Shown here: piece after piece, positions 37,256 through 46,894 of the stretch
How positions within the stretch are numbered: the stretch's first letter is position 1
Layout of the letters: every line of letters starts with the position of its first letter
NCBI RefSeq assembly: GCF_001882345.1
Contig: NZ_MINL01000001.1
Coordinates: 623,944-687,943, forward strand
Direction of reading: 5' to 3'
From: Halomonas sp. QHL1
GTDB taxonomy: Bacteria; Pseudomonadota; Gammaproteobacteria; Pseudomonadales; Halomonadaceae
Length of the DNA stretch: 64,000 nucleotides
Notes under the pieces: generated by a model
Seen by the model: only the letters and a program-made list of their open reading frames with translations
What the model was told of the DNA's origin: nothing
Databases searched by the model: none
Made by a program: the position numbers and the translations under genes

Positions 37256-38425
37256 ATGTTGACACCAATGCAAGAAGAGATTGTTCAAGCCACTGCACCT
37301 GTGGTGGCAGAACATCTAGACGTGATTACTCAACGCTTTTACCCGCTTATGTTTGAGCGCTACCCCCAGGTAAAGCCCCTATTTAATCAAGCGCATCAGC
37401 AAAATGGCGGGCAACCCCGCGCACTGGCAGGGATGATTCTTGCCTATGTGCAGCTACGCCAGTCCCCTCAAAAAGCCAGAGAGACGTTAGAAATCGTGGT
37501 CAATAAGCACGTCGCCCTGGATATTCAGCCGGATCAATACCCCATTGTGGGTGAGTGTTTGATGGCGGCGATTGGTGAAGTACTCGGTGATGCAGTAACA
37601 CCGGAAGTCGCCGATGCATGGAGTGCGCTCTATCAGGAGTTGGCTGACCTGCTAATAAGCCTGGAAAAGCAGCGCTACCAAGCTTTTGAGCAGGAGCCAG
37701 GCGGTTGGCGTGGTGCTCGACGTTTTCGTATTGCGAAAACCCACCAGGAAAGCCGCGTGATTCGCTCGTTCATTCTCGAACCTGAAGATGGTGGCCAAGT
37801 TGCCGCCCACCTCCCAGGGCAATATATCGGTGTCAAACTTACCATCGGTGGCCAACCGGTTTACCGTCACTATAGCCTTTCGGATGTTCCCAACGGGCAC
37901 TCCTATCGGCTCTCTATCAAGCGGGAAACTCACGGTGTAGCAAGCCGCTATTTTCATGATCAGCTTAGCGTAGGCGACACCATCGAACTGCTGCCGCCTG
38001 CGGGTGAGTTGATCTTGGCAGGGAATAAAGAGCCGTTGATGCTGATTAGCGGGGGCGTCGGTCAAACACCCTTGCTGCCAATTGCCAAGCAGGCGCTTGA
38101 ACAGGGACGCACTGTTACCTACCTGCATGCCGCGCTGGATGCTGAGCACCACGCCTTTGCCGATGATTTAGCGGAGTTACGCAATGCATACCCCGCCCAG
38201 TTGAATACTGTCACCATCTACGAAAATGAGGCGGGCGGGAATCATCAAGGACGCATTAACCGGAGCCTGCTATCGGACTATTTGCCGGCCCAGGCTCGTT
38301 GCTATTTCGTGGGGCCACACGGTTTTATGGTGCTCATTAATCAAGAGCTGGAGCGCTTGGGTGTACCAGCTTCGAAGCGACACTTTGAGCACTTTGGCCC
38401 AGCCGAAGCGTTAAATGTGGCGTAA
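37256..38425 (+). CDS. hmp: Flavohemoglobin, nitric oxide dioxygenase
   Basis: Cytoplasmic enzyme that oxidises NO to nitrate with oxygen and NADH. Residues 1-135 are the globin domain, with the heme-ligand histidine in IVVNKHVALDI and the usual N-terminus MLTPMQEEIVQATAPVV, which fixes the start. Residues 150-260 are the FAD domain (VYRHYSLSDVP is the flavin motif), and 260-389 the NAD domain (LISGGVGQTPLL, CYFVGPHGFM). At 389 residues it is near the family norm. Control by the NsrR palindrome directly upstream is expected: induction by NO. Confidence 0.97.
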   Translation: MLTPMQEEIVQATAPVVAEHLDVITQRFYPLMFERYPQVKPLFNQAHQQNGGQPRALAGMILAYVQLRQSPQKARETLEIVVNKHVALDIQPDQYPIVGECLMAAIGEVLGDAVTPEVADAWSALYQELADLLISLEKQRYQAFEQEPGGWRGARRFRIAKTHQESRVIRSFILEPEDGGQVAAHLPGQYIGVKLTIGGQPVYRHYSLSDVPNGHSYRLSIKRETHGVASRYFHDQLSVGDTIELLPPAGELILAGNKEPLMLISGGVGQTPLLPIAKQALEQGRTVTYLHAALDAEHHAFADDLAELRNAYPAQLNTVTIYENEAGGNHQGRINRSLLSDYLPAQARCYFVGPHGFMVLINQELERLGVPASKRHFEHFGPAEALNVA

Positions 38426-38529
38426 CTCGCAGGGTGCTGCTGAGCATTGGCGATAGAGCAAGAAGGAGGGGGCTCAAACAAGCTGAGCTCCCTTGTCGAT
38501 ATGCACTATCACCGTAAACCTATCCCCGC

Positions 38530-39096
38530 TCAATAAGCCCAAATAACGGCTAACAGCACTCCCCACCCTAAAATGCCAGCCGACATAATGGTGTAGGTAG
38601 CGGAGATAGTGACGACGTCATGCTCTTTTCTTGTGCAGAGCGCTTGTAAACCGTGGTAAATCAAACTGCAAGAGATGCCTAGTGCAAAGAGCGCCACTAG
38701 CGTATTAAAGAGCAGACTGGGCACCCCCAGCGCCAATGAAGATGCCCAGAGCGGCAAAGGAGCCAAAGCCGCCAGTAGGTAGGCATCTTGATAATTGATG
38801 GAGAGCTGCTCCGTGCCATTGACGACGGCGTGAATTACCCAGCCCATGATGAAAAATGTCAGTAGTTCAGCTAAAAAGAGAATAGTGGTGATGAATCGCC
38901 ACTCGCGGTCAGCAAAGCCTGTCATGAAAGCATCGCCATAATGCGTGCCAGCAAAGTAGAGCATAACGGGGGGAAGCAGCGACATGGGTAACACCACACA
39001 CCATGCCAGCAGTGGAATTGAGGGAGACTTTGCCTGAAGTTCTCGCCACCCTTCACGATAGCTGAAAGGCATCTTCATGTAGGCCATTACTTTCAT
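38530..39096 (-). CDS. YIP1-family inner-membrane protein
   Basis: A 188-residue protein with five hydrophobic helices (around residues 28-48, 70-88, 105-122, 125-145 and 165-185), and the family N-terminus MAYMKMPFSYREGWREL preceding the first. GGAGGGG six bases upstream supports the ATG at 39096. YIP1-domain proteins have no settled bacterial function. It is convergent with hmp and part of a group of membrane genes near nnrS, so an NO or anaerobic link is possible but not shown. Confidence 0.75.
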   Translation of the reverse strand: MKVMAYMKMPFSYREGWRELQAKSPSIPLLAWCVVLPMSLLPPVMLYFAGTHYGDAFMTGFADREWRFITTILFLAELLTFFIMGWVIHAVVNGTEQLSINYQDAYLLAALAPLPLWASSLALGVPSLLFNTLVALFALGISCSLIYHGLQALCTRKEHDVVTISATYTIMSAGILGWGVLLAVIWAY

Positions 39097-39205
39097 CGGT
39101 AACCCCTCCAGTGAACATCGGCTAAACCGTTTTTTGCATCACATGGGATAGTATCTCTAGAGTAGCAGCAAATAGGGCATTGTCAGCGGATAGGGTGACA
39201 GAGCG

Positions 39206-39643
39206 ATGATTTATCACATTGAACTAAAGCGCGTATACGCCCCTATCGACGAGCAGGATGGAGCTCGAATATTAGTCGACCGGTTGTGGCCACGCGGGAA
39301 ATCGCATAGCTCCCTTGCACTGGATGAGTGGTGCAGGGAGGTGGCGCCATCAAACGAATTACGCCGTCACTACCATCAGCAACAGATTAGCCAAGCAGTG
39401 TTTAACTCACGCTACCGTCATGAGCTGGAAAGAACACTAGATAATTTGCTACCACTAATGGCGTATGCGCGGCAGGGGCGTTTGACGCTGCTCACCGCAA
39501 GTCGCTACATAGAGAAGTCGCACCTTCCAGTGCTAAAGGAAGCGACGCTGGCCGCGCTTGCAGAAGAGGACGCTAGTGATAGTGAACCCTCTTCTCCGCC
39601 TTGTTGGGCTCATATGCTACCCACCTCTCGACACGAGCGTTGA
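39206..39643 (+). CDS. DUF488-family protein
   Basis: 145 residues with the DUF488 hallmark: an N-terminal IELKRVYAPIDEQDGARILVDRLWPRG and the WCREVAPSNELRRHYH segment, followed by a C-terminal alpha/beta part (RLTLLTASR). The function of the family is unknown; the conserved RLWPRG and ELR residues form a possible anion site. It is divergent from the YIP1 gene and convergent with the SirB2-like gene, ending four bases from it. Confidence 0.87.
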   Translation: MIYHIELKRVYAPIDEQDGARILVDRLWPRGKSHSSLALDEWCREVAPSNELRRHYHQQQISQAVFNSRYRHELERTLDNLLPLMAYARQGRLTLLTASRYIEKSHLPVLKEATLAALAEEDASDSEPSSPPCWAHMLPTSRHER

Positions 39644-39647
39644 TGCT

Positions 39648-40034
39648 TTAGCCAAGCCAGGAGAGTGGGGAACGCTCTACCGCAGCGCCGACTATATACG
39701 CGAACACCAAAACCGCGGCGACGGCGGCAGAAGCACGAATTTTAGGCGTTTTACCACGCTTGATAGCGACAGTGCCGAGCAAAATATAAATCACAAGCGC
39801 GGTGATTTTAGCGCTCAGCCAGGACGGTAGTGGCCAGAAGTTGAGTATAACGGCTAGTGTTACGCCGAACGTGAGCAGTAGGGTATCGATCACATGGGGG
39901 ACGATTTTAACCCAGCGCGCTTGCAGTAAAGATACTCTCCGAACCGACCATAACGCCCGTAGAACAAAAAATGCCAGGCTGGCATAAGCCGTTGTGATAT
40001 GCAGGTGTTTCAGTATTAAGTAGTGTTCAATCAC
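39648..40034 (-). CDS. SirB2-like membrane protein
   Basis: 128 residues with four membrane helices (LHITTAYASLAFFVLRALW, HVIDTLLLTFGVTLAVIL, ITALVIYILLGTVAI, AAVAAVLVFAYIVGAA). The start is GTG at 40034 with GGAGG six bases upstream. SirB2 was named for an effect on Salmonella invasion genes but its biochemistry is unknown. Two histidines in the first helix region (LKHLHITTAY) could bind heme. It lies 44 bases after nnrS on the same strand, probably one transcript. Confidence 0.83.
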   Translation of the reverse strand: MIEHYLILKHLHITTAYASLAFFVLRALWSVRRVSLLQARWVKIVPHVIDTLLLTFGVTLAVILNFWPLPSWLSAKITALVIYILLGTVAIKRGKTPKIRASAAVAAVLVFAYIVGAAVERSPLSWLG

Positions 40035-40078
40035 CCTCGTCCTCCCTTGCTGTTTGCCGCGCCAACAATGGGCGATGG

Positions 40079-41272
40079 TTAGCCTTCCTCGCCATCAACA
40101 CGCGCGCTCAACAGTGGCACAGCGTAGTGCAACACAAACACTAGATAACTTAAGCACCAGGCAATAATGACAACGCTGTAAACCCAGTGGCTAGATTGAG
40201 GAAAGAGCACTAGCCATACCGAGCGTAGCAGCGCAGCGATAAGCAGCACCGCTATCGCGACCCCAATCCCTGGCAGTGTGCGAATGGCGCGTCCTGTGTG
40301 GCCTAGCGATACCCGTGACATCATTGCCAGCATCATCGTGCCCATGCTACCAATCGCAAGCGCGTGCAAAGCGGTTTCTACCCGTTGACCAGTGAAGAGC
40401 TGCCATGCCCACATCGCAAGCCCGAGCGGAATAAATGCATAGCTAAGGTGTAATCCCCAGAGCAGTGGTTCTCTCCAGCTTTGCCACCCCTTCCAATGGC
40501 TTAAACGCCAAGCGTTGCTGATAGCCGCTATCACCATTAACGCTGCCAGCATCGTGTCAGCGTGCAGACCGCTTATCATCAGCACCCCTTGAAGTAGGAC
40601 GGCTGCTGCCAGGGCGCCCATACTGCCGATCTCAATCAAGCGTGTACGCTCAGGTTGAGGAACCCCCAGTTTGCGCGACGTAAAAAACGGAATGACGCGC
40701 CCCCCTAGCAGCACCATCACTAACGTGATGATAAGCATCGCCAAGTGCCCCGCCTCCCGAATCAATAGCGCATTGCCGCTCATCACACCTACATGCATGG
40801 CGATATTCGTCAACGCCAGCGCTAGCAGAACGGGAACAAACATCAGGTTCCGCCACATTCGTTCGGTGATGACCGGTTTTGCCATGGCTAGCGCCACTAA
40901 CGGCAAAAACGCACCATCAATTAGTAACAACCACCAAGCGGGCAGGTGAGCAGCGTAAGCGAGGAGTAAGCGAGCTGTCAGCCATAGGCTTACGAGTGCT
41001 AATAGTGGCCAGCCAGAAAGGCCAGGGCGCCCTGTCCAATTCTGAACCGCCGTGAGTAGAAATCCGGCAATAATGGCACTGCCAAACCCAAACAGCATTT
41101 CGTGCTGATGCCACCACAGCATGCCACCGTAGGGGGTGAGCCATAGGTTGCCGTGCCAAAAAGCCAGCCAAACGAGCAGTGAGAGTAGGCTAAACAGTGC
41201 CCCCAATAGAAAGAAGGGTCGAAAGGCAAGGCGTATAAAAGCGAAGCGTTTAGGGTTGTGGCGTGCGGTCAT
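40079..41272 (-). CDS. nnrS: NnrS heme- and copper-associated membrane protein
   Basis: Twelve-helix inner-membrane protein of 397 residues, known to bind heme and copper and to protect cells against nitrosative stress. The N-terminus (FAFIRLAFRPFFLLGALFSLL) and YGGMLWWHQHEMLFGFGSAIIAGFLLTAVQNWTG, seen as two neighbouring stretches, are diagnostic. The His residues of the second would be metal ligands. It is divergent from narG; a shared Anr/Fnr-type box lies 73 bases upstream with a TATGCT -10 at the class II spacing towards this gene. Confidence 0.93.
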   Translation of the reverse strand: MTARHNPKRFAFIRLAFRPFFLLGALFSLLSLLVWLAFWHGNLWLTPYGGMLWWHQHEMLFGFGSAIIAGFLLTAVQNWTGRPGLSGWPLLALVSLWLTARLLLAYAAHLPAWWLLLIDGAFLPLVALAMAKPVITERMWRNLMFVPVLLALALTNIAMHVGVMSGNALLIREAGHLAMLIITLVMVLLGGRVIPFFTSRKLGVPQPERTRLIEIGSMGALAAAVLLQGVLMISGLHADTMLAALMVIAAISNAWRLSHWKGWQSWREPLLWGLHLSYAFIPLGLAMWAWQLFTGQRVETALHALAIGSMGTMMLAMMSRVSLGHTGRAIRTLPGIGVAIAVLLIAALLRSVWLVLFPQSSHWVYSVVIIAWCLSYLVFVLHYAVPLLSARVDGEEG

Positions 41273-41344
41273 GGTAAGCCTATTGGCGAAGTGCCGGAGC
41301 GTTGTTCAGGTTTAAAGAGCATACAAAACTTGTGCTTAGCATCG

Positions 41345-41358
41345 ATGACATAGATCAA
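41345..41358. promoter_or_regulatory. Anr/Fnr-type box between nnrS and narG
   Basis: ATGAC-ATAG-ATCAA matches the TTGAY-N4-ATCAA consensus in nine of ten positions. Read towards nnrS, TATGCT follows 21 bases after the box, the position expected of an Fnr class II promoter. Towards narG the box is about 180 bases from the start, with a less convincing -10 (CTATCC). Confidence 0.65.
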
Positions 41359-41413
41359 TGACAGCAAGCTATTTCAGCCCTCTATCCCCAGTGGCTTTCC
41401 TGACTATCACCTA

Positions 41414-41441
41414 AGAGGTAGAGAGAGGCTATATAGGGGTA
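41414..41441. promoter_or_regulatory. Two NarL heptamers upstream of narG
   Basis: AGAGGTA (41414-41420) and AGGGGTA (41435-41441) are, on the opposite strand, TACCTCT and TACCCCT, both perfect TACYYMT heptamers in the same orientation. They lie between the Anr-type box and narG, 100-125 bases before its start. Confidence 0.55.
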
Positions 41442-41537
41442 ACCACGCAGTAATTGCCGCTTTAATCCCCCAGAATCGATCTCCAAGGTGCCTGTCAGCA
41501 GGCAATCGCTGTATTTTGAAAAGCCTGGAGATTGTCC

Positions 41538-44500
41538 ATGAGTCATTTCATTGACCGGCTGAATTTTTTCCGCAAAGCGCGAGAGCCTTTTGCCAATGAG
41601 CACGGCGAACTGCGCAGCGAGTCGCGCGATTGGGAAGATAGTTATCGTGCCCGCTGGCAGCACGATAAAGTGGTGCGCTCTACCCATGGCGTAAACTGTA
41701 CCGGCTCCTGTAGCTGGAAGATCTACGTTAAGAACGGCTTGGTCACCTGGGAAACCCAGCAAACTGACTACCCACGCACTCGGCCTGATCTTCCTAACCA
41801 TGAACCGCGTGGCTGTCCACGCGGTGCCAGCTACTCCTGGTATCTGTACAGCGCCAATCGCCTGAAGTATCCATTGATCCGAAAGCCGCTGCTGGCGCTA
41901 TGGCGCGAAGCGCTTAAGGCCCATCCCGACCCAGTCGATGCCTGGGCGTCTATTGTCGAAGACCCCGCCAAGACCAAACAGTACAAGCGTGCTCGCGGCA
42001 TGGGCGGCTTCGTTCGCGGTGACTGGGAAGAGCTCAACGAGCTGGTCGCTGCCTCTAACGTTTACACCGCCAAGCAGTACGGCCCCGACCGAATCATTGG
42101 CTTCTCTCCGATTCCCGCCATGTCGATGGTCAGTTACGCAGCAGGCAGCCGCTACCTGTCGTTGATTGGTGGCGTCTGCATGAGCTTCTACGACTGGTAC
42201 TGCGACCTGCCGCCGGCCTCACCGATGACCTGGGGCGAGCAGACCGACGTGCCCGAGTCCGCAGACTGGTACAACTCGGGCTACATTATCGCCTGGGGCT
42301 CCAACGTACCCCAGACGCGTACCCCAGATGCCCACTTCTTTACCGAAGTGCGCTACAAGGGCACCAAGACGGTTTCGATTACCCCGGACTACGCCGAAGT
42401 TTCCAAACTCACCGACGAGTGGCTGTCCGCCAAACAGGGCACCGATGCCGCCCTGGCGATGGCCATGGGGCACGTCATCCTCAAAGAATTCCACCTCGAC
42501 AAGCCCAGTGCTTACTTCACTGACTATGTGCGCCGCTACACCGACATGCCGTTCTTGGTTGAATTAGAGGTACGTGAGGACGGAAGCCTTGTGCCGGGCC
42601 GCCAATTGCGGGCTAGCGACTTTGATGCCGCCCTGGGTCAGGAAAACAATCCTGAGTGGAAAACCGTTGCCTGGGACGAAACCCGCGACCAGCTGGTGGT
42701 GCCGCGCGGTTCCATCGGTTTCCGGTGGGGCGAGACCGGCGATGAAGTGGGCAAGTGGAACCTTGAATCGCTGGATGCCGAGGGCACGGAGATCAAGCCG
42801 CTACTCACTTTGGCCGAACATTACGATAGTGTGGCGCGCGTTGCATTTCCGTACTTCGGAGGTATTGAGCACGAACACTTTAAGCACGTGAAAGGTGCCG
42901 GTGTAGGTGCTGCTGATGACCTGCTGTTCCACAACCTGCCCGCCAAACGACTGAAACGAGCTGATGGCAGTGAAATGCTGGCTGTCACTGTTTTCGACCT
43001 GATGTGTGCTAACTATGGTATCGACCGGGGTTTCATTGGAGAGGGTGAAGATGATGGCGCGACAGCGTATAGCCAGATTCGCCCCTATACCCCAGCGTGG
43101 CAGGAGAAAATCACCGGTGTCCCTGCAGAGCAGTGCACCCGCATTGCCCGTGAATTTGCCGACAATGCCAATAAAACCAACGGGCGTAGCATGATCATCG
43201 TCGGTGCCGGTATGAACCACTGGTACCACATGGACATGAACTACCGCGGTCTGATCAATATGCTGGTCATGTGCGGTTGTATCGGCCAGAGCGGTGGCGG
43301 TTGGGCTCATTATGTGGGGCAGGAGAAATTGCGTCCGCAGACTGGCTGGACACCGCTGGCCTTCGGCCTCGACTGGCAGCGCCCACCGCGCCATATGAAC
43401 TCTACCTCGTTCTTCTATAACCACTCCTCCCAGTGGCGCTACGAGAAGCTCGAAATCAAAGAGATCCTCTCACCGTTGGCTAAGGCCGAGGATTATCCCG
43501 GCAGCCTGATTGATTTTAACGTGCGCGCCGAGCGTATGGGCTGGTTGCCGTCAGCACCTCAACTGGACACAAACCCGCTGCGCCTGGCGAAAAAAGCCGA
43601 AGCTGCGGGTATGTCTACCGCCGACTATGCGGTTCAGCAACTTAAAAGCGGTGAGCTGCGTTTTGCCGCTGAAGACCCCGATGCTCCACAGAACTTCCCG
43701 CGCAATATGTTCATCTGGCGCTCTAACTTACTGGGTAGCTCCGGCAAGGGCCATGAATACATGCTCAAGTACCTGCTGGGTACCCGCCATGGTATTCAGG
43801 GCAAAGACCTGGGCGACTTCGGCGGACAAAAACCTGAGGAGGTCGTGTGGCGTGACGAGGCACCGGAAGGCAAGCTCGACTTGTTGGTGACTCTAGATTT
43901 TCGCATGTCCACCACCTGCCTCTACTCGGATGTCGTGTTGCCTACGGCCACTTGGTATGAGAAGGACGATCTCAATACTTCTGACATGCACCCCTTTATC
44001 CACCCGTTGACCGCGGCGACCGATCCGGCATGGGAGTCGCGTAGCGACTGGGATATTTATAAAGGTATTGCCAAGGCTTTCTCCAAGGTGTGCCTAGGCC
44101 ACCTGGGCGAGGAGACCGACTTGGTTACGCTGCCGATGCAGCACGATTCGCCAGGGGAGTTGGCCCAACCGGCGGTGATGGATTGGAAAAAGGGCGAATG
44201 CGCGCCGATTCCCGGCAAGACCATGCCATCGCTGATAGAGGTCAAGCGTAATTACCCCGAAACCTATGAGCGCTTCACTTCCGTTGGGCCGCTGCTGGAA
44301 AGCATCGGTAACGGCGGCAAGGGCATTGCCTGGAATACCGATACTGAAGTCGAGCTGCTGGGCAAACTCAACCATCGCAAATTGGATGGCCCGCATAAAG
44401 GACGCCCATTGATCGACAGCGCTATCGATGCCGCCGAGATGATTCTGACCCTGGCGCCGGAAACCAACGGCGCCGTGGCAGTAAAAGCCTGGGATGCACT

Positions 44501-45335
44501 CTCCAAGATTACCGGACGTGACCATACCCACCTGGCGAGACCCAAACACGAAGAGAAAATTCGCTTTCGCGATATCGTCGCCCAGCCGCGCAAGATTATC
44601 TCCAGCCCGACCTGGTCCGGCCTAGAAGATGAACACGTCTCCTATAACGCCGGTTACACCAACGTTCACGAGCTGATTCCCTGGCGCACAGTGAGTGGCC
44701 GCCAGCAGTTCTATCAGGATCATGCCTGGATGCGCGCTTTCGGCGAAAGCCTGCTGGTCTATCGCCCACCCATCGATACCAAGGCGGCCAAAGGCTTCAC
44801 GCTGCCCGCTGACAACGGCTTCAAGAGCAAAGCGCTGAACTTCCTCACGCCGCACCAGAAGTGGGGTATCCACTCTACTTACTCGGACAACCTGCTGATG
44901 CTGACGCTCAACCGAGGCGGCCCGGTGGTATGGCTCTCCGAGGCGGACGCAGGGGAGATCGATATCGAGGACAACGACTGGATCGAGGTCTACAACGCCA
45001 ACGGCTCGATTGCCGCGCGAGCGGTAGTCAGTCAGCGGGTCAAGGCGGGCATGGTAATGATGTACCACGCCCAAGAGCGCAACGTGAACGTGCCCGGTTC
45101 TGAAATAACCGGCACCCGAGGCGGTATCCACAACTCTGTCACCCGTGTCTGCCCCAAGCCCACTCACATGATCGGCGGCTACGCGCAGCTTTCGTACAGT
45201 TTCAATTATTACGGAACGGTCGGCTCCAATCGCGACGAGTTCGTGCTGGTACGCAAGATGAAACACGTTGACTGGCTGGATGGTGAAGGCAATGACAGTG
45301 TTCAGAAGAACAGTGCTCAGGAGGCCGTGAAATGA
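41538..45335 (+). CDS. narG: Respiratory nitrate reductase, alpha subunit
   Basis: Molybdenum bis-MGD catalytic subunit that reduces nitrate to nitrite on the cytoplasmic side of the membrane. About 1265 residues, full length. The FS0 cluster ligands lie near the start (STHGVNCTGSCSWKIYVKNG, then NHEPRGCPRGASYSWYLY), with the His that marks the NarG class. Later stretches such as GAGMNHWYHMDMNYRGLINM and HAQERNVNVPGSEITGTRGG are cofactor-binding. Start is the ATG at 41538 with GGAG seven bases upstream. First gene of a long operon; its stop overlaps the narH start by four bases (ATGA). Confidence 0.98.
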   Translation: MSHFIDRLNFFRKAREPFANEHGELRSESRDWEDSYRARWQHDKVVRSTHGVNCTGSCSWKIYVKNGLVTWETQQTDYPRTRPDLPNHEPRGCPRGASYSWYLYSANRLKYPLIRKPLLALWREALKAHPDPVDAWASIVEDPAKTKQYKRARGMGGFVRGDWEELNELVAASNVYTAKQYGPDRIIGFSPIPAMSMVSYAAGSRYLSLIGGVCMSFYDWYCDLPPASPMTWGEQTDVPESADWYNSGYIIAWGSNVPQTRTPDAHFFTEVRYKGTKTVSITPDYAEVSKLTDEWLSAKQGTDAALAMAMGHVILKEFHLDKPSAYFTDYVRRYTDMPFLVELEVREDGSLVPGRQLRASDFDAALGQENNPEWKTVAWDETRDQLVVPRGSIGFRWGETGDEVGKWNLESLDAEGTEIKPLLTLAEHYDSVARVAFPYFGGIEHEHFKHVKGAGVGAADDLLFHNLPAKRLKRADGSEMLAVTVFDLMCANYGIDRGFIGEGEDDGATAYSQIRPYTPAWQEKITGVPAEQCTRIAREFADNANKTNGRSMIIVGAGMNHWYHMDMNYRGLINMLVMCGCIGQSGGGWAHYVGQEKLRPQTGWTPLAFGLDWQRPPRHMNSTSFFYNHSSQWRYEKLEIKEILSPLAKAEDYPGSLIDFNVRAERMGWLPSAPQLDTNPLRLAKKAEAAGMSTADYAVQQLKSGELRFAAEDPDAPQNFPRNMFIWRSNLLGSSGKGHEYMLKYLLGTRHGIQGKDLGDFGGQKPEEVVWRDEAPEGKLDLLVTLDFRMSTTCLYSDVVLPTATWYEKDDLNTSDMHPFIHPLTAATDPAWESRSDWDIYKGIAKAFSKVCLGHLGEETDLVTLPMQHDSPGELAQPAVMDWKKGECAPIPGKTMPSLIEVKRNYPETYERFTSVGPLLESIGNGGKGIAWNTDTEVELLGKLNHRKLDGPHKGRPLIDSAIDAAEMILTLAPETNGAVAVKAWDALSKITGRDHTHLARPKHEEKIRFRDIVAQPRKIISSPTWSGLEDEHVSYNAGYTNVHELIPWRTVSGRQQFYQDHAWMRAFGESLLVYRPPIDTKAAKGFTLPADNGFKSKALNFLTPHQKWGIHSTYSDNLLMLTLNRGGPVVWLSEADAGEIDIEDNDWIEVYNANGSIAARAVVSQRVKAGMVMMYHAQERNVNVPGSEITGTRGGIHNSVTRVCPKPTHMIGGYAQLSYSFNYYGTVGSNRDEFVLVRKMKHVDWLDGEGNDSVQKNSAQEAVK

Positions 45336-46894
45336 AGATTCGCTCCCAGGTAGGCATGGTTCTCAACCTTGATAAGTGTATCGGTTGCCACACCTGTTCG
45401 GTGACCTGCAAAAATGTCTGGACCAGTCGCGAAGGTATGGAGTACGCCTGGTTCAATAACGTCGAGACCAAGCCCGGTATCGGCTACCCAAAAGAGTGGG
45501 AGAACCAAACCAAGTGGAAGGGCGGCTGGATGCGCCGGACCGATGGCCGGATTGAACCGCGAATTGGTGGTAAATGGCGGGTGCTGGCGAATATCTTCGC
45601 CAACCCCGACCTGCCCGAAATGGACGACTACTATGAGCCGTTCACGTTCGACTACCAACACCTGCATACCGCCAAAATCGGTGAGCACCAGCCGGTGGCG
45701 CGCCCACGCTCACTGATTTCCGGTCAGCGCATGAAAAAGATTGAATGGGGCCCGAACTGGGAAGAGATTCTCGGCACCGAGTTCGCCAAGCGGCGCAAAG
45801 ACGCCAACTTCGACAAGGTGCAGGCAGATATATACGGCCAGTTCGAAAATACCTTCATGATGTATCTGCCGCGTCTGTGCGAGCACTGCTTGAATCCTAC
45901 CTGTGTGGCGGCTTGCCCCAGCGGTGCGATCTACAAGCGGGAAGAGGACGGCATCGTTCTAATCGACCAGGACAAGTGCCGCGGCTGGCGGATGTGTATC
46001 TCCGGCTGCCCCTACAAGAAGATCTACTACAACTGGAAAAGCGGTAAGTCCGAGAAGTGCATCTTCTGCTATCCACGTATCGAAGCCGGTCAGCCGACTA
46101 TCTGCTCCGAGACCTGTGTGGGGCGCATTCGTTACCTCGGCGTGCTGCTGTATGACGCCGACCGCATTGAGGAAGTGGCAAGCTCTCCCGACGAGCGTGA
46201 CCTCTACCATCGCCAGCGCGAGATCTTCCTTGATCCCAATGATCCGGAAGTGATTGCCCAGGCCAAGCGGGATGGCATCCAGGATAACGTCATCAAAGCC
46301 GCCCAGGCCTCACCGGTTTACAAGATGGCTATCGACTGGGGATTGGCGCTGCCGCTGCACCCGGAATACCGCACGCTGCCGATGGTGTGGTACGTGCCGC
46401 CGCTGTCACCGATTCAGTCCGCCGCCGAGGCAGGGCATGTCGAGTTCGACGGCATCCTGCCCAAAATCGAATCGCTTCGTATCCCCGTGAAGTACTTGGC
46501 CAATCTACTCACCGCTGGCGAAGAGGAGCCCGTGGTGTTGGCACTCAAGCGCTTAATGGCGATGCGCGTTTACATGCGCGGCAAGCATGTGGAGGGTGCC
46601 CCCAACGCCGAAGTGCTCGACGCCGTGGGGCTGAGCGTGGCCCAGGTAGAGGAGATGTACCGCTACCTGGCCATTGCCAACTACGAGGATCGGTTTGTGA
46701 TCCCCACCAGCCATCGGGAAATGGCCACCGAAGCCTTCCCCGAACGGGGCGGATGTGGCTTTACCTTTGGTGATGGTTGCCACGGTGAGAGCCAGCCCAG
46801 TCTATTTAACGGCCGTAAGCAGACCAGCGTGTTGGTCAAACCGGTAGAGGTCTTCGACCCGCAGCCACAACTTGAGGAGTCTCGTCATGACTGA
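45332..46894 (+). CDS. narH: Respiratory nitrate reductase, beta subunit
   Basis: Iron-sulfur subunit passing electrons from NarI to NarG. The 520-residue chain has four cysteine groups: CIGCHTCSVTCKNVW (residues 16-30), CEHCLNPTCVAACPSG (about 184-199), CRGWRMCISGCPYKK (with W in place of a ligand, giving the known [3Fe-4S] cluster) and CIFCYPRIEAGQPTICSETC. The start overlaps narG by four bases, and the end overlaps narJ by eight, so the three are translationally coupled. Confidence 0.98.
   Translation: MKIRSQVGMVLNLDKCIGCHTCSVTCKNVWTSREGMEYAWFNNVETKPGIGYPKEWENQTKWKGGWMRRTDGRIEPRIGGKWRVLANIFANPDLPEMDDYYEPFTFDYQHLHTAKIGEHQPVARPRSLISGQRMKKIEWGPNWEEILGTEFAKRRKDANFDKVQADIYGQFENTFMMYLPRLCEHCLNPTCVAACPSGAIYKREEDGIVLIDQDKCRGWRMCISGCPYKKIYYNWKSGKSEKCIFCYPRIEAGQPTICSETCVGRIRYLGVLLYDADRIEEVASSPDERDLYHRQREIFLDPNDPEVIAQAKRDGIQDNVIKAAQASPVYKMAIDWGLALPLHPEYRTLPMVWYVPPLSPIQSAAEAGHVEFDGILPKIESLRIPVKYLANLLTAGEEEPVVLALKRLMAMRVYMRGKHVEGAPNAEVLDAVGLSVAQVEEMYRYLAIANYEDRFVIPTSHREMATEAFPERGGCGFTFGDGCHGESQPSLFNGRKQTSVLVKPVEVFDPQPQLEESRHD

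Noticed and set aside
42801..43424. Minus-strand frame of 207 codons inside narG
   Set aside because: Shadow of a well-conserved GC-rich gene, without initiation signals.
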